Shown piece after piece: positions 44,722-53,349 of a stretch of 64,000 nt of DNA. The translations under genes and the position numbers were made by a program. Position 1 is the first letter of the stretch. Every line of letters begins with the position of its first letter. Location of the stretch: contig CANCER010000011.1 in the NCBI GenBank assembly GCA_947375135.1, positions 44,624 to 108,623 on the forward strand, in the 5' to 3' direction. Below the pieces are notes generated by a model that saw only the letters and a list, made by a program, of their open reading frames with translations, did no database searches and was not told the DNA's origin. Origin of the DNA: Comamonadaceae bacterium (GTDB lineage Bacteria > Pseudomonadota > Gammaproteobacteria > Burkholderiales > Burkholderiaceae_C).

Positions 44722-45695
44722 TGAGTGCACCGTCCTTCAAACAGCTGTTCGCGCGCCACGGCGAGATCGGCATCTTCGCCATCGCCGTGGTGGCCGTGAC
44801 CTTCTTCTCGCTGTCCTCGGGCGGCCGCTGGGCCAACAGCTTCAATATCGGCACCATTCTGCAGGTGACGGCCACGCTGGGCCTGATCAGCCTGGGTGTG
44901 GCGCTGGTCATGGGCACGGGCGAGATCGACATCTCGGTGGGCTCGACCTTGGGCATGGGCGCGCTGACCTACCTGTGGCTGGCGATCCGCATGGACCCGG
45001 CTCTGGCTGCCGTTGCCGCCACCGTGGTGGGCGCGGCCATAGGCTGGTTCAACGGCTTTCTGGTGACCAAGACGAAAACCCCGTCGCTGATCATCACGCT
45101 GGGCACGCTGATGATCTTCCGCGGCATCGCCATTGCGCTGACCGACGGCTTCTCGTTTTCCATGCCCTACGAGCAGCGCGACAACCTGACCTACGAGATC
45201 TTCGGTGGTGGTGACCTGCTGGGCTTTAACACCGCCATCCTGTGGCTGGTGCTGGGTCTGGTCCTGTTGTCGGTAACGCTGTATGCCACGCAGTATGGCA
45301 ACTGGCTGCTGGCCGTGGGCGGCTCGGCCGACAGCGCCCATTCGCGCGGTGTGCATGTGGGCAAGACCAAGATCACGGCCTTTATCGTCTGCGGTGCGCT
45401 GTCGGCCTTTGCCGGCGCGCTCGAAGCCGGCAAGCTGGGTTTTGCCGATGGCTCCATGGGCCGGCAAATGGAGCTGCAGGCCATTGCCTCCTGCGTGCTG
45501 GGCGGCTGCCTGCTGTCGGGTGGGCGGGTCTCGCTGATCGGCACCATCCTCGGCACCTTTTTGCTGTCTTCCATCCAGTCGTACCTGGTGGTCATGGCCG
45601 TGAAGCCGCAGTGGTTCATTTTGCTGTTGGGCCTGATCGTGGTGTTTGCCTCGTATGGCGACCAGCGCTTCCGTATCTGGGCTGCCAAGGTCTGA
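44721..45695 (+). CDS. Sugar/cyclitol ABC transporter permease 2
   Basis: A 324-residue RbsC-type permease. It has VALVMGTGEIDISVGSTLGMG and SLIITLGTLMIFRGIAIA, the family hallmarks, and ends QRFRIWAAKV. Its ATG overlaps the TGA of the ATPase gene (TGATG), so the two are translationally coupled. It is clearly distinct from permease 1, which implies a heterodimer. Confidence 0.92.
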   Translation: MSAPSFKQLFARHGEIGIFAIAVVAVTFFSLSSGGRWANSFNIGTILQVTATLGLISLGVALVMGTGEIDISVGSTLGMGALTYLWLAIRMDPALAAVAATVVGAAIGWFNGFLVTKTKTPSLIITLGTLMIFRGIAIALTDGFSFSMPYEQRDNLTYEIFGGGDLLGFNTAILWLVLGLVLLSVTLYATQYGNWLLAVGGSADSAHSRGVHVGKTKITAFIVCGALSAFAGALEAGKLGFADGSMGRQMELQAIASCVLGGCLLSGGRVSLIGTILGTFLLSSIQSYLVVMAVKPQWFILLLGLIVVFASYGDQRFRIWAAKV

Positions 45696-45747
45696 GCCAG
45701 CCGTCGTTGTATTTCGTTTTCTTGTCTCTTATTTTTTAGGATTCTTC

Positions 45748-46758
45748 ATGATCAAGGTAGGACTATTGGGCGCCGGACGTATCGGCAAGGTGCACGCCAA
45801 AAGCATTGGCGCCCATCCAGGCAGCAAACTGGTGGCCATCGCCGATGTCAACCAGGCCGCGGCCGAACAACTGGCCCGCGAGACCGGTGCCCTGGCTATG
45901 TCGGTAGACGCCATCATCAAGGACCCGGCCATTGACGCCGTGTTGATCGCCACCTCCACCGACACCCATTCGGACCTGATCGAGGCCGCCACCGCCGCCG
46001 GCAAGGCCGTGCTGTGCGAGAAGCCGGTGGACCTGAGCCTGGAGCGCGCCATGGCCTGCCAGGCCGCCGCTGCACGCAACGGCCGCCCGGTGATGATCGG
46101 CTTCAACCGCCGCTTTGACCCGAACTTTGCCATTCTGAAAAAAGCGCTGGATGCGGGTGAGATCGGCAAGAGCGAACTGCTCTCCATCACCTCCTTCGAT
46201 CCGGCGCCTCCGCCCATCAGCTATGTGAAGGTTTCGGGCGGCATCTTCCGCGACAGCTCCATCCACGACTTCGACATGGCCTGCTGGATGTTTGGCGGCG
46301 TGCCCGCCGAGGTCTCGGCCTTTGGCAGCAGCCTGGTCGACCCCGCAATTGGCGAGGCCGGCGACGTGGACACCGCGGTCACCACGCTGCGCTACGCCGA
46401 TGGCCGCCTGGTAGTCATCCGCAATTCCCGCCGCGCCGTCTATGGCCATGAGCAGCGCCTGGAAGTGCTGGGCTCCGAGGGCATGTTGCAGGTGGGCAAT
46501 GTGCTGGAAAACACGGTGGTCAAGAGCACGGTGGCCGGCTCGCTGTCCGCACGCCCCGAGCTGTTCTTTCTGGAGCGCTACATGCGTGCCTATGAGGCCG
46601 AATGGCGTGACTTTGTGGAAGCCGTGGAGCAGGGCAAGCCCATGCCGGTCACGCTGCAGGACGGTGTGAACGCCCTGCTGGTGGCCGAGGCCGCAACGCT
46701 GTCCAAGCAACTGGGCCGCGTGGTGAAGTTGGTTGACGGCCGCGCTGTCGCTTCCTGA
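45748..46758 (+). CDS. iolG: IolG, inositol 2-dehydrogenase
   Basis: A 336-residue Gfo/Idh/MocA dehydrogenase that oxidises myo-inositol to 2-keto-myo-inositol with NAD+. It has GLLGAGRIGKVHAKSI, then CEKPVDLSLERA (catalytic Lys), GFNRRFDPNF, and SGGIFRDSSIHDFDMACW, which holds the catalytic Asp and His in the typical IolG form. The ATG at 45748 is preceded by AGGATTCTTC. It follows the importer genes by 52 bases and belongs to their operon. Confidence 0.9.
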   Translation: MIKVGLLGAGRIGKVHAKSIGAHPGSKLVAIADVNQAAAEQLARETGALAMSVDAIIKDPAIDAVLIATSTDTHSDLIEAATAAGKAVLCEKPVDLSLERAMACQAAAARNGRPVMIGFNRRFDPNFAILKKALDAGEIGKSELLSITSFDPAPPPISYVKVSGGIFRDSSIHDFDMACWMFGGVPAEVSAFGSSLVDPAIGEAGDVDTAVTTLRYADGRLVVIRNSRRAVYGHEQRLEVLGSEGMLQVGNVLENTVVKSTVAGSLSARPELFFLERYMRAYEAEWRDFVEAVEQGKPMPVTLQDGVNALLVAEAATLSKQLGRVVKLVDGRAVAS

Positions 46759-46782
46759 TCGATTGAACGGGCTATTGCAACC

Positions 46783-47733
46783 ATGATGAAAATGAGCCTG
46801 GTGACTGATGCGCTCGGTCACCTGCCCTTTGAGGACATGCTGGACACCGTGGCAGGCCTGGGCTTTGAAGCCATCGAGCTGGGCTGCGGCGGCTGGTCCA
46901 AGGCGCCCTTTGTCGCACTGGATGCCTTGCTGGAAAGCCGGGCCGCGCGGGATCGGTTCATGGAGGCCATTGCCAGGCGCGGCCTGGAGATCTCGGCCCT
47001 GAACTGCTCGGGTGAACAGCTGGCCCCGAACGCCAAGGGAGAGGCCCATCAACTCGTTGTTGAAAAGACCTACCGCCTGGCCGAACTGCTGGGCGTGAAA
47101 ACCATTGTGATGATGTCGGGCTGCCCCGGTGGCAACAAGACCGACACCACGGTGAACTGGGTGACCAGCAACTTTTTCCCCGAACACCAGGCCATGCTGG
47201 ACTACCAGTGGAACGATGTGTTCTTTCCCTATTGGGAGAAGACCGCCCGGCTCGCCAAGGACTGCGGCATTGACAAAGTGGCGCTGGAAAACCACCACTA
47301 CAACCTGGTCTACAACCCGCAGACCATGCAGAAGATGCGCGCCGTCATCGACCCGGTGGTCGGCATGAACTTCGACCCCAGCCACCACATGTGGATGGGA
47401 GGCGACCCGATTGCCGCCCTGCGCGCCTATGGCAAGGACCTGATCCATTACATGCATGCCAAGGATGTGCGCATCGAGCGCGGCATTGCGGATGCGCAGA
47501 CGCTGATCGACACCCAATGGATGTTTGATCCCGCGCCGCGCGCCTGGAACTACGTGGCCTTGGGCCATGGCCACGATGTGCAGTGGTGGAAGGAGTTCTA
47601 TTCGGTGGCCCGCTACATCGGCTACGAGGGTACGGTGAGCCTGGAGATGGAAGACCTGTCCATGGACCCGCTCACCGGCGTGAAGAAATCCCTGGCAACC
47701 CTCAAGGCGGCGCTGCCCCGCTCCTTTGACTAG
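46783..47733 (+). CDS. Sugar phosphate isomerase/epimerase (IolE/IolH-type TIM barrel)
   Basis: A 316-residue xylose-isomerase-like TIM barrel. The likely metal ligands are E in [10 protein letters not shown] in FDPSHHM, H in YMHAKD and E in SLEMED. Similar proteins in inositol loci act as inosose isomerases (IolI), IolH or dehydratases. It lies between iolG and a second Gfo/Idh/MocA gene in the same operon. The exact reaction is not known; inosose isomerisation is a reasonable guess. Confidence 0.85.
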   Translation: MMKMSLVTDALGHLPFEDMLDTVAGLGFEAIELGCGGWSKAPFVALDALLESRAARDRFMEAIARRGLEISALNCSGEQLAPNAKGEAHQLVVEKTYRLAELLGVKTIVMMSGCPGGNKTDTTVNWVTSNFFPEHQAMLDYQWNDVFFPYWEKTARLAKDCGIDKVALENHHYNLVYNPQTMQKMRAVIDPVVGMNFDPSHHMWMGGDPIAALRAYGKDLIHYMHAKDVRIERGIADAQTLIDTQWMFDPAPRAWNYVALGHGHDVQWWKEFYSVARYIGYEGTVSLEMEDLSMDPLTGVKKSLATLKAALPRSFD

Positions 47734-47743
47734 AGAAAGCACC

Positions 47744-48775
47744 ATGAGCTTGCGTATTGGAATCATCGGCTGCGGCGCCATCGGACAGGACCATGCCCGG
47801 CGCCTGCACTTCAAACTTAGCGGTGCCACGGTGGTGGCGCTCAACGACATCAATCTGGAGGCCACCCAGGCCTTCTCGTTGGCCTCGGGCATCAACGCCC
47901 GCGTCTATGCAAACTACCAGGATGTGATCCAGGCCCAGGATGTGGATGCGCTGCTGGTCTGCAGCTGGGGCCTGGCCCATGAAGAGCAGGTGCTGGCCTG
48001 CATCGCTGCCGGCAAACCGGTGTTCTGCGAAAAGCCGCTGGCCACCACGGCGGCCGGTGGCCTGCGCATCGTGGAGGCCGAAGTGCAGCAGGGCAAGAGC
48101 CTGGTGCAGGTGGGCTTTATGCGCCGCTTTGATGCGGGCTACCGCGCCCTCAAACAAACCATCGACGCGGGCACCATCGGCGATGTGCTGATGGCCCATT
48201 GCGCGCACCGCAACCCTGACGTGCCCGCCAATTACGGCGGTGATATGGCCATCACCGACTCGCATGTGCATGAACTCGATGTGCTGCGCTGGTTGCTCAA
48301 CGACGACTATGTCACCGCGCAGGTGGTGCAGGGGCGCAAGTCACGCAATGCACGGGGCGATCTGCACGACCCCATCATGGTGCTGCTGGAAACCAGCCAG
48401 GGCATTCGCATCGACACCGAAATTTTTGTGACCTGCCGCTTTGGCTACGACATCCAGTGCCATGTGGTGGGCGAGACCGGCGTGGCCAGTCTGCCCGAGC
48501 CCGCCTCGGTGGCGCTGCGCTCGGCGGGGCGCCAGTCCACGGGGATTCTCATGGACTGGAAAGACCGTTTCATAGACAGCTACGACGTGGAATTGCAGGA
48601 GTGGCTGCAGAGCACCCAGGCCGGATTGGTCTGCGGCCCCACAGCCTGGGACGGCTACTTCGCCACGGCCACCGCAGAGGCCTGCGTGGAGGCCCGTCAC
48701 AGCAAGCAGATCGTGCCCATCCGCCTGGCAAGCCGCCCGGCGTTCTACGATCGCAGCAGCATTTTGAATCAGTAA
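47744..48775 (+). CDS. Gfo/Idh/MocA-family dehydrogenase
   Basis: A 343-residue dehydrogenase with [15 protein letters not shown] at the N-terminus, FCEKPLATT for the catalytic lysine and [13 protein letters not shown] for the Asp/His pair. It is less close to classical IolG than its neighbours at 45748 and 48824, so it may oxidise a different inositol isomer or a later keto-sugar. The ATG at 47744 follows the isomerase gene by 10 bases with GAGAAAGC as ribosome-binding site. Confidence 0.88.
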   Translation: MSLRIGIIGCGAIGQDHARRLHFKLSGATVVALNDINLEATQAFSLASGINARVYANYQDVIQAQDVDALLVCSWGLAHEEQVLACIAAGKPVFCEKPLATTAAGGLRIVEAEVQQGKSLVQVGFMRRFDAGYRALKQTIDAGTIGDVLMAHCAHRNPDVPANYGGDMAITDSHVHELDVLRWLLNDDYVTAQVVQGRKSRNARGDLHDPIMVLLETSQGIRIDTEIFVTCRFGYDIQCHVVGETGVASLPEPASVALRSAGRQSTGILMDWKDRFIDSYDVELQEWLQSTQAGLVCGPTAWDGYFATATAEACVEARHSKQIVPIRLASRPAFYDRSSILNQ

Positions 48776-48808
48776 TTGACAGTTGTTTATAATCGCAATG
48801 AATATTGC
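48764..48808 (+). promoter_or_regulatory. Internal promoter with operator before the second iolG
   Basis: A -35 box TTGAAT (48764-48769) and a perfect -10 box TATAAT (48788-48793) are 18 bases apart. GCAATGAATATTGC (48795-48808), a member of the shared operator family, follows at the expected transcription start. The promoter overlaps the end of the preceding gene, so the downstream genes have their own controlled promoter. Confidence 0.75.
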
Positions 48809-48823
48809 AGAAAGAGGATTCGT

Positions 48824-49831
48824 ATGGTCAAGATTGCAGTTTTAGGTTGTGGTCGCATCGGTGTGATGCATGCGCGTAACATCGCCAACCACCCGCGTGC
48901 CAGCCTGGCCACGGTGTTCGATATTTACCAGCCCGCAGCGGACAAGGTGGCGGCCGAACTGGGTGTGAAGACCTCTAAGTCGATCGAGGAAATTCTGGCC
49001 AACCCCGAGGTGGACGCGATCCTGATTGCCACCTCCACCAACACCCACGCCGACATCCTGGAGATGGCGGTGGCCGCCGGCAAGCCCATTCTGTGCGAGA
49101 AGCCGATTGACCTGAGCCTGGAGCGCGTCAACGCCTGCTATGAAAAGATCCGCCACAGCAGCGTGCCCATCATGCTGGGCTTTGTGCGCCGCTTTGATCC
49201 GGGCCACCGCGCCACGCGCGACGCCGTGCGCCGCGGCGATGTGGGCGAGTTGCACCAGGTCGTCATCACTTCGCGCGACCCCGCCATGGCGCCCGATGCC
49301 TATATCCGCGTATCCGGCGGCATCTTCCGGGACATGACCATCCATGACTTTGACATGGCCCGTTTCATGTTGGGTGAAGAGCCCACGGAAGTGTTTGCCA
49401 CCGGCAGCCGCCTGGTGAATCCCGCACTGATGAACGAATTGCAAGACTACGACACGGTGCTCGTGACCCTGACCACCGCCAGCGGCAAGCAGTGCGTGAT
49501 CACCAACTCGCGCCAGGCCGTCTACGGCTACGACCAGCGCGTCGAAGCCCTGGGCACCCTGGGTCTGGCCAGTTCGCAAAATCGCAAGAACCACGAGGCC
49601 ACCCTGCACACCCAGGCCTTCACCGAGCGTTCGGAGCCCTATCAGAACTTCTTCATCGAGCGCTACTCGGAAGCCTTTGCCGCCGAGATCAGCGAGTTTG
49701 TGGATGCGATTGAACACAAGCGCGCACCCGAAGTCGGCTTTGCCGATGGCCGCCTGGCACTCATGCTGGCCGAGGCCGCGCTGAAGTCTGCGCAGACCGG
49801 CCGCGTGGTCCATATGAGCGAAATGGGCTAA
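48824..49831 (+). CDS. iolG: IolG-type inositol 2-dehydrogenase, second copy
   Basis: A 335-residue dehydrogenase closely patterned on IolG: VLGCGRIGVMHARNI, CEKPIDLSLERV, GFVRRFDPGH and SGGIFRDMTIHDFDMARF with the catalytic Asp and His. It is a paralogue of the gene at 45748. It follows a good promoter and operator and has the ribosome-binding site AGAGGATTCGT, so it starts a new transcript of four genes. Two IolG types in one locus suggest more than one inositol isomer is used. Confidence 0.88.
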   Translation: MVKIAVLGCGRIGVMHARNIANHPRASLATVFDIYQPAADKVAAELGVKTSKSIEEILANPEVDAILIATSTNTHADILEMAVAAGKPILCEKPIDLSLERVNACYEKIRHSSVPIMLGFVRRFDPGHRATRDAVRRGDVGELHQVVITSRDPAMAPDAYIRVSGGIFRDMTIHDFDMARFMLGEEPTEVFATGSRLVNPALMNELQDYDTVLVTLTTASGKQCVITNSRQAVYGYDQRVEALGTLGLASSQNRKNHEATLHTQAFTERSEPYQNFFIERYSEAFAAEISEFVDAIEHKRAPEVGFADGRLALMLAEAALKSAQTGRVVHMSEMG

Positions 49832-49834
49832 GCC

Positions 49835-51271
49835 ATGTACCAAAAATTTGGTCTCTTTCTCAACGGCGCCTGGTGCGAAGCATCGGACAAGCAAAGCGCC
49901 CCGGTCTTCAGCCCGGTGACGCAGGAGTCCTTGGGCAACGTGCCCTACGCGACCCATGCGGATACGGCCGAAGCCATTGCCAGCGCTGCGCGCGCCTTTG
50001 AAATCTGGAAGCGTAAAACCTCGTTCGAACGGGCCGACGCACTGCATCTGGTCGCCGACATCATGACGCGCCGCCGCGCCGAAGGTGCCACCATGATCAC
50101 CATGGAGACCGGCAAGCCGCTGGTGCAGTCGGAGCGTGAATGGAACCTCTCCATCGACCAGTTCCGCTGGATGGCCGAGGAAGCAAGACGGGTCTATGGG
50201 CGTGTGGTGGAAAGCCGCGTGCCCGGTGGCCGCTTCGAGATCAGCCATGAGCCCGTGGGCGTGGCCGCGGCCTTCACCGCCTGGAATTTCCCGGCGGCCC
50301 TGATTGCCCGCAAGGTGGCACCGGCCCTGGCTGCCGGCTGCTCCATCATCGTTCGCCCCTCCAGCCAGACACCGGGTGTGGCCATGGTGATGGTTGATTG
50401 CATCCGCGAGGCCAATCTTCCCGCCGGCGTCGTCGGTCTGGTGGTCGGCCCCACCTCCACCACCTATGCGCCCATCATGGCCTCGGCGGTGGTGCGCAAG
50501 GTCTCGCTCACCGGCTCCACACGCGTCGGCCAGCAGATGCTGCGCGATGCCGCCGACACGGTGAAGAAGACCTCCATGGAGCTCGGCGGCAATGCGCCCC
50601 TGATTGTCTACAGCGATGCGGATCTGGAACTGGCGCTCAACGTGTCGGTGCCCACCAAGTTTGCGAATGCCGGACAGGTGTGCGTCACGGCCGACCGTTT
50701 CTTCATCCATGAAAGCCTGCACGATGCCTTTGTCAAAGGCTTTGTGGAGCGCGCCCGCGCACTCAAGCTGGGCGATGGCATGGATGCCGCATCGCAGATG
50801 GGCCCGCTGATCAATGGCGGACGCATCGACGAGATGGAATCCATTGTGGAGAGCGCAGTGGCCGCCGGCGCCAAGGTGGCTACCGGTGGACGCCGCTCGC
50901 CGGCGCATTCCAAGGGCTTTTATTTCGAGCCCACGGTGTTGGTCGGCGTGACGGACTCCATGAAGGTATTCGAGCAGGAAAACTTCGGTCCCATCGCCGC
51001 CATCACCACCTTCCGGGATGACGAGGAAGTCATTGCGCGTGCCAATGCATCCGAGATGGGGCTTTCCGGTTATGCCTTCACCAGCAGCGCCAAGCGCATA
51101 CGCGCCACGGTGGCGGGGCTCAAGGTCGGCATGGTCGGCATCAACAGCTTTGCCATGGCGGCCTCGGAAGCGCCGTTCGGCGGCACCAAGTATTCCGGCA
51201 TGGGGCGCGAGGGCGGTATCGAGGGCATCTCCGATTACCTCGACACCAAGCTGGCACAAATCGTTCTTTAA
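49835..51271 (+). CDS. NAD(P)-dependent aldehyde dehydrogenase (succinate-semialdehyde type)
   Basis: A 478-residue aldehyde dehydrogenase. The oxyanion region AAFTAWNFPAALIARK, the general-base Glu in MELGGNAPLIV and the catalytic Cys in NAGQVCVTADRF are all present. The pattern is of the SSADH/GabD group, which makes free acids, not that of the CoA-acylating methylmalonate-semialdehyde dehydrogenase IolA/MmsA. It lies 3 bases after the second iolG gene and 9 bases before an aldolase gene. A semialdehyde made in the lower cyclitol pathway is the likely substrate. Confidence 0.9.
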   Translation: MYQKFGLFLNGAWCEASDKQSAPVFSPVTQESLGNVPYATHADTAEAIASAARAFEIWKRKTSFERADALHLVADIMTRRRAEGATMITMETGKPLVQSEREWNLSIDQFRWMAEEARRVYGRVVESRVPGGRFEISHEPVGVAAAFTAWNFPAALIARKVAPALAAGCSIIVRPSSQTPGVAMVMVDCIREANLPAGVVGLVVGPTSTTYAPIMASAVVRKVSLTGSTRVGQQMLRDAADTVKKTSMELGGNAPLIVYSDADLELALNVSVPTKFANAGQVCVTADRFFIHESLHDAFVKGFVERARALKLGDGMDAASQMGPLINGGRIDEMESIVESAVAAGAKVATGGRRSPAHSKGFYFEPTVLVGVTDSMKVFEQENFGPIAAITTFRDDEEVIARANASEMGLSGYAFTSSAKRIRATVAGLKVGMVGINSFAMAASEAPFGGTKYSGMGREGGIEGISDYLDTKLAQIVL

Positions 51272-51280
51272 GAGATCCAC

Positions 51281-52093
51281 ATGATTAAAAATGCACTCAA
51301 GGAAATCTGGGCCCAGGGCAAGCCCAGCATCAATGGCTGGCTGTCCATTGGCAATCCGTTTACGGCCGAGATCATGGCAGCCCAGGGCTACGACAGCATC
51401 TGCATCGACATCCAGCATGGCGCCCTGGATTACAGCGACGTGCTGCCCATGTTCCAGGCCATGCGTGCATCGGGCATGACGCTGCTGGCCCGTGTGCCCT
51501 GGCTGGAACCCGGAATCATCATGAAGGCGCTGGACGCCGGCGCCTACGGTGTGGTCTGCCCCATGGTCAACACGGCGGAGCAAGCCGCGGAGTTTGTGAG
51601 CTATATGCGCTACCCGCCCCTGGGCCAGCGCTCCTTTGGCCCCACCCGCGCCAACTTTTCCGCCGGTGCCAACTACGCACAGGAGGCCAATGGCGAGATG
51701 CTGGCCTTTGCCATGGTGGAGACCGCCGAGGCCATGGACAACCTAGATGCGATTGCAGCCACTCCAGGCCTGGACGGCATTTATGTGGGCCCGGCCGACC
51801 TGACCTTCAGCCTGATGCAGGGCCGCCTGGCACCGGCCTTCGACCGCGAAGAGCCGGAGATGATTGAGGCCCTGAAAAGGATCGTTGCGGCCTGCAAGAA
51901 GAACAACATCCGTGCAGCCCTGCATTGCGGCACGCCCGAATATGCAGTGCGTGCGATTGAATGGGGTTTCAACATGACCACCGTCTCGGGCGACTCGCGC
52001 CTGCTGGCCGCTGCGGCCGCAGAGAGCGTGGGCAAGTTCAAAAAGCTGGTGGGACAGAAGTCCGCACAGGCCGATGCCAAGGGAGCGTACTGA
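51281..52093 (+). CDS. HpcH/HpaI-family class II aldolase
   Basis: A 270-residue Mg-dependent pyruvate aldolase. It has the IDIQHGALDY signature (the His is catalytic), ARVPWLEPGIIMKALDAGA, and the metal-binding E in MVETAEAMDN with D in GPADLTFS. These enzymes cleave 2-keto-3-deoxy sugar acids and similar compounds to pyruvate or hydroxypyruvate plus an aldehyde. Its presence in an inositol locus is unusual; the canonical path uses IolJ on a phosphorylated substrate. The stop codon overlaps the next start (TGATG). Confidence 0.9.
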   Translation: MIKNALKEIWAQGKPSINGWLSIGNPFTAEIMAAQGYDSICIDIQHGALDYSDVLPMFQAMRASGMTLLARVPWLEPGIIMKALDAGAYGVVCPMVNTAEQAAEFVSYMRYPPLGQRSFGPTRANFSAGANYAQEANGEMLAFAMVETAEAMDNLDAIAATPGLDGIYVGPADLTFSLMQGRLAPAFDREEPEMIEALKRIVAACKKNNIRAALHCGTPEYAVRAIEWGFNMTTVSGDSRLLAAAAAESVGKFKKLVGQKSAQADAKGAY

Positions 52094-53061
52094 TGCCACA
52101 CATTCTGATCGCCGGCAAGATCCATCCCAGCGGCATGGCACTGGTGCGAAACGCGCCCGGAATCACCTATGACTATGTCGAAGAGGTGAGCGAGTCCAGC
52201 TACGCACCGCTGATCGCCAAGGCCGATGGCCTGGTGATACGCACCCAGCCCTGCAGCGCGGCCACCATTGCCCTGGGCAAGCAACTCAAGATCGTGTCGC
52301 GCCACGGCGTGGGCTATGACGCGGTGGACCTGGCAGCTGTCAATGCCCGTGGCATTGCACTCGCGATTTGCGGCGATGCCAATTCCATCTCGGTGGCCGA
52401 GCACAGCATGATGCTGATCCTTGCTGCAACCAAGCAGACCGTCAAGGCGGACCATGCGGTGCGCCATGGTGAATGGGGGTGGCGCAATCTGCTGGCCGCC
52501 CGCGAGGTGAGCGGCAAGAACCTGCTGATCATCGGCTACGGCCGCATCGGCAGGCACCTGGCGCGCATGGCTGCCGGCTTCAATATGCATATCCGTGCCT
52601 ATGACCCCTATCTGCAAAAGACCGGTTGGCCCGCGGGCGACGTGACGCCGGTCAGCACCCTGGAAGATGGCCTACGCTGGGCCGATGCCGTGTCGGTCAA
52701 CGTGCCGCACAGCGGCAAGGCCTTGATTGGTGCAACAGAGCTGGCTTTGATGCGCTCAAACGCGGTTCTGGTCAACACCGCACGCGGTGGCGTGATTGAC
52801 GAGGTGGCGCTGGCTGCTGCGCTCAAGAACGGTGTGATTGCCGGCGCCGGTATCGATGTTTTTGAGACCGAGCCACCGACCAAGGACAACCTGTTTTTCG
52901 GCCTGCACAACGCCATCCTGACGCCGCATATCGCCGGCCTGACCGCCGAAGCCGGTGAGCACATGGCCATCTCTTCGGTGCAAAACGTGCTGGACTTTTT
53001 CAACGGTTGCATCGACCAAACCCTGGTGGTCAACCGGGATGCCTTGAAGGCAACTGCATAG
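52093..53061 (+). CDS. D-isomer-specific 2-hydroxyacid dehydrogenase
   Basis: A 322-residue NAD(P)-dependent dehydrogenase of the phosphoglycerate/hydroxypyruvate reductase group. It has the NAD-binding motif LIIGYGRIGRHLARMA, the catalytic Arg in NTARGGVIDE, the Glu in FETEPP and the His in LTPHIAG. It would reduce a 2-keto acid such as hydroxypyruvate or glyoxylate, or oxidise the hydroxy form. Its start overlaps the stop of the aldolase gene, so it likely acts on the aldolase product. Confidence 0.9.
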   Translation: MPHILIAGKIHPSGMALVRNAPGITYDYVEEVSESSYAPLIAKADGLVIRTQPCSAATIALGKQLKIVSRHGVGYDAVDLAAVNARGIALAICGDANSISVAEHSMMLILAATKQTVKADHAVRHGEWGWRNLLAAREVSGKNLLIIGYGRIGRHLARMAAGFNMHIRAYDPYLQKTGWPAGDVTPVSTLEDGLRWADAVSVNVPHSGKALIGATELALMRSNAVLVNTARGGVIDEVALAAALKNGVIAGAGIDVFETEPPTKDNLFFGLHNAILTPHIAGLTAEAGEHMAISSVQNVLDFFNGCIDQTLVVNRDALKATA

Positions 53062-53088
53062 TTTTTTCTGAGGTGTCTCCCTCACTTG

Positions 53089-53119
53089 GGCGTTCTCTGA
53101 AAAGAGGACGCCTTTTTTT
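53089..53119 (+). terminator. Intrinsic terminator at the end of the plus-strand cyclitol operon
   Basis: GGCGTTCTCT-GAAA-AGAGGACGCC is a 10-base stem (one G-T pair) with a GAAA tetraloop, followed by seven T residues. It lies 27 bases after the hydroxyacid dehydrogenase stop codon. Confidence 0.93.
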
Positions 53120-53280
53120 AATTTTTATGGGACAAACCGCATGTTCGTCACCTTCATACTAACTCTATGGGACTGCAGAGAAGAAGCCCGCAAGGCACGG
53201 GCCAGGCATTGGCCATGCGGTGAAGATGTGCTGGCCCTTGTGATGTGGGTATAGCAAGACGCAGGCGCATCGACCTGCGG

Positions 53281-53317
53281 CAAGAGGCCACAGACAACTG
53301 GCGTGCTGCGGCCTCTT
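53281..53317. other. Inverted repeat downstream of iolE
   Basis: CAAGAGGCC (53281-53289) pairs with GGCCTCTTG (53309-53317), and pairing extends inward by CAG/CTG after one mismatch. It lies 33 bases beyond the iolE stop. There is no T-run, so it is at best a weak terminator or an mRNA-end hairpin. Confidence 0.45.
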
Positions 53318-53349
53318 GACTGGCAAGGCTGCGGTGCAGCCTCGCGGTT

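Noticed and set aside
48776..48793. TTGACA paired with TATAAT before the second iolG
   Set aside because: The two boxes are only 6 bases apart, too close for sigma-70. TTGAAT at 48764 with an 18-base spacer is the better -35 box.
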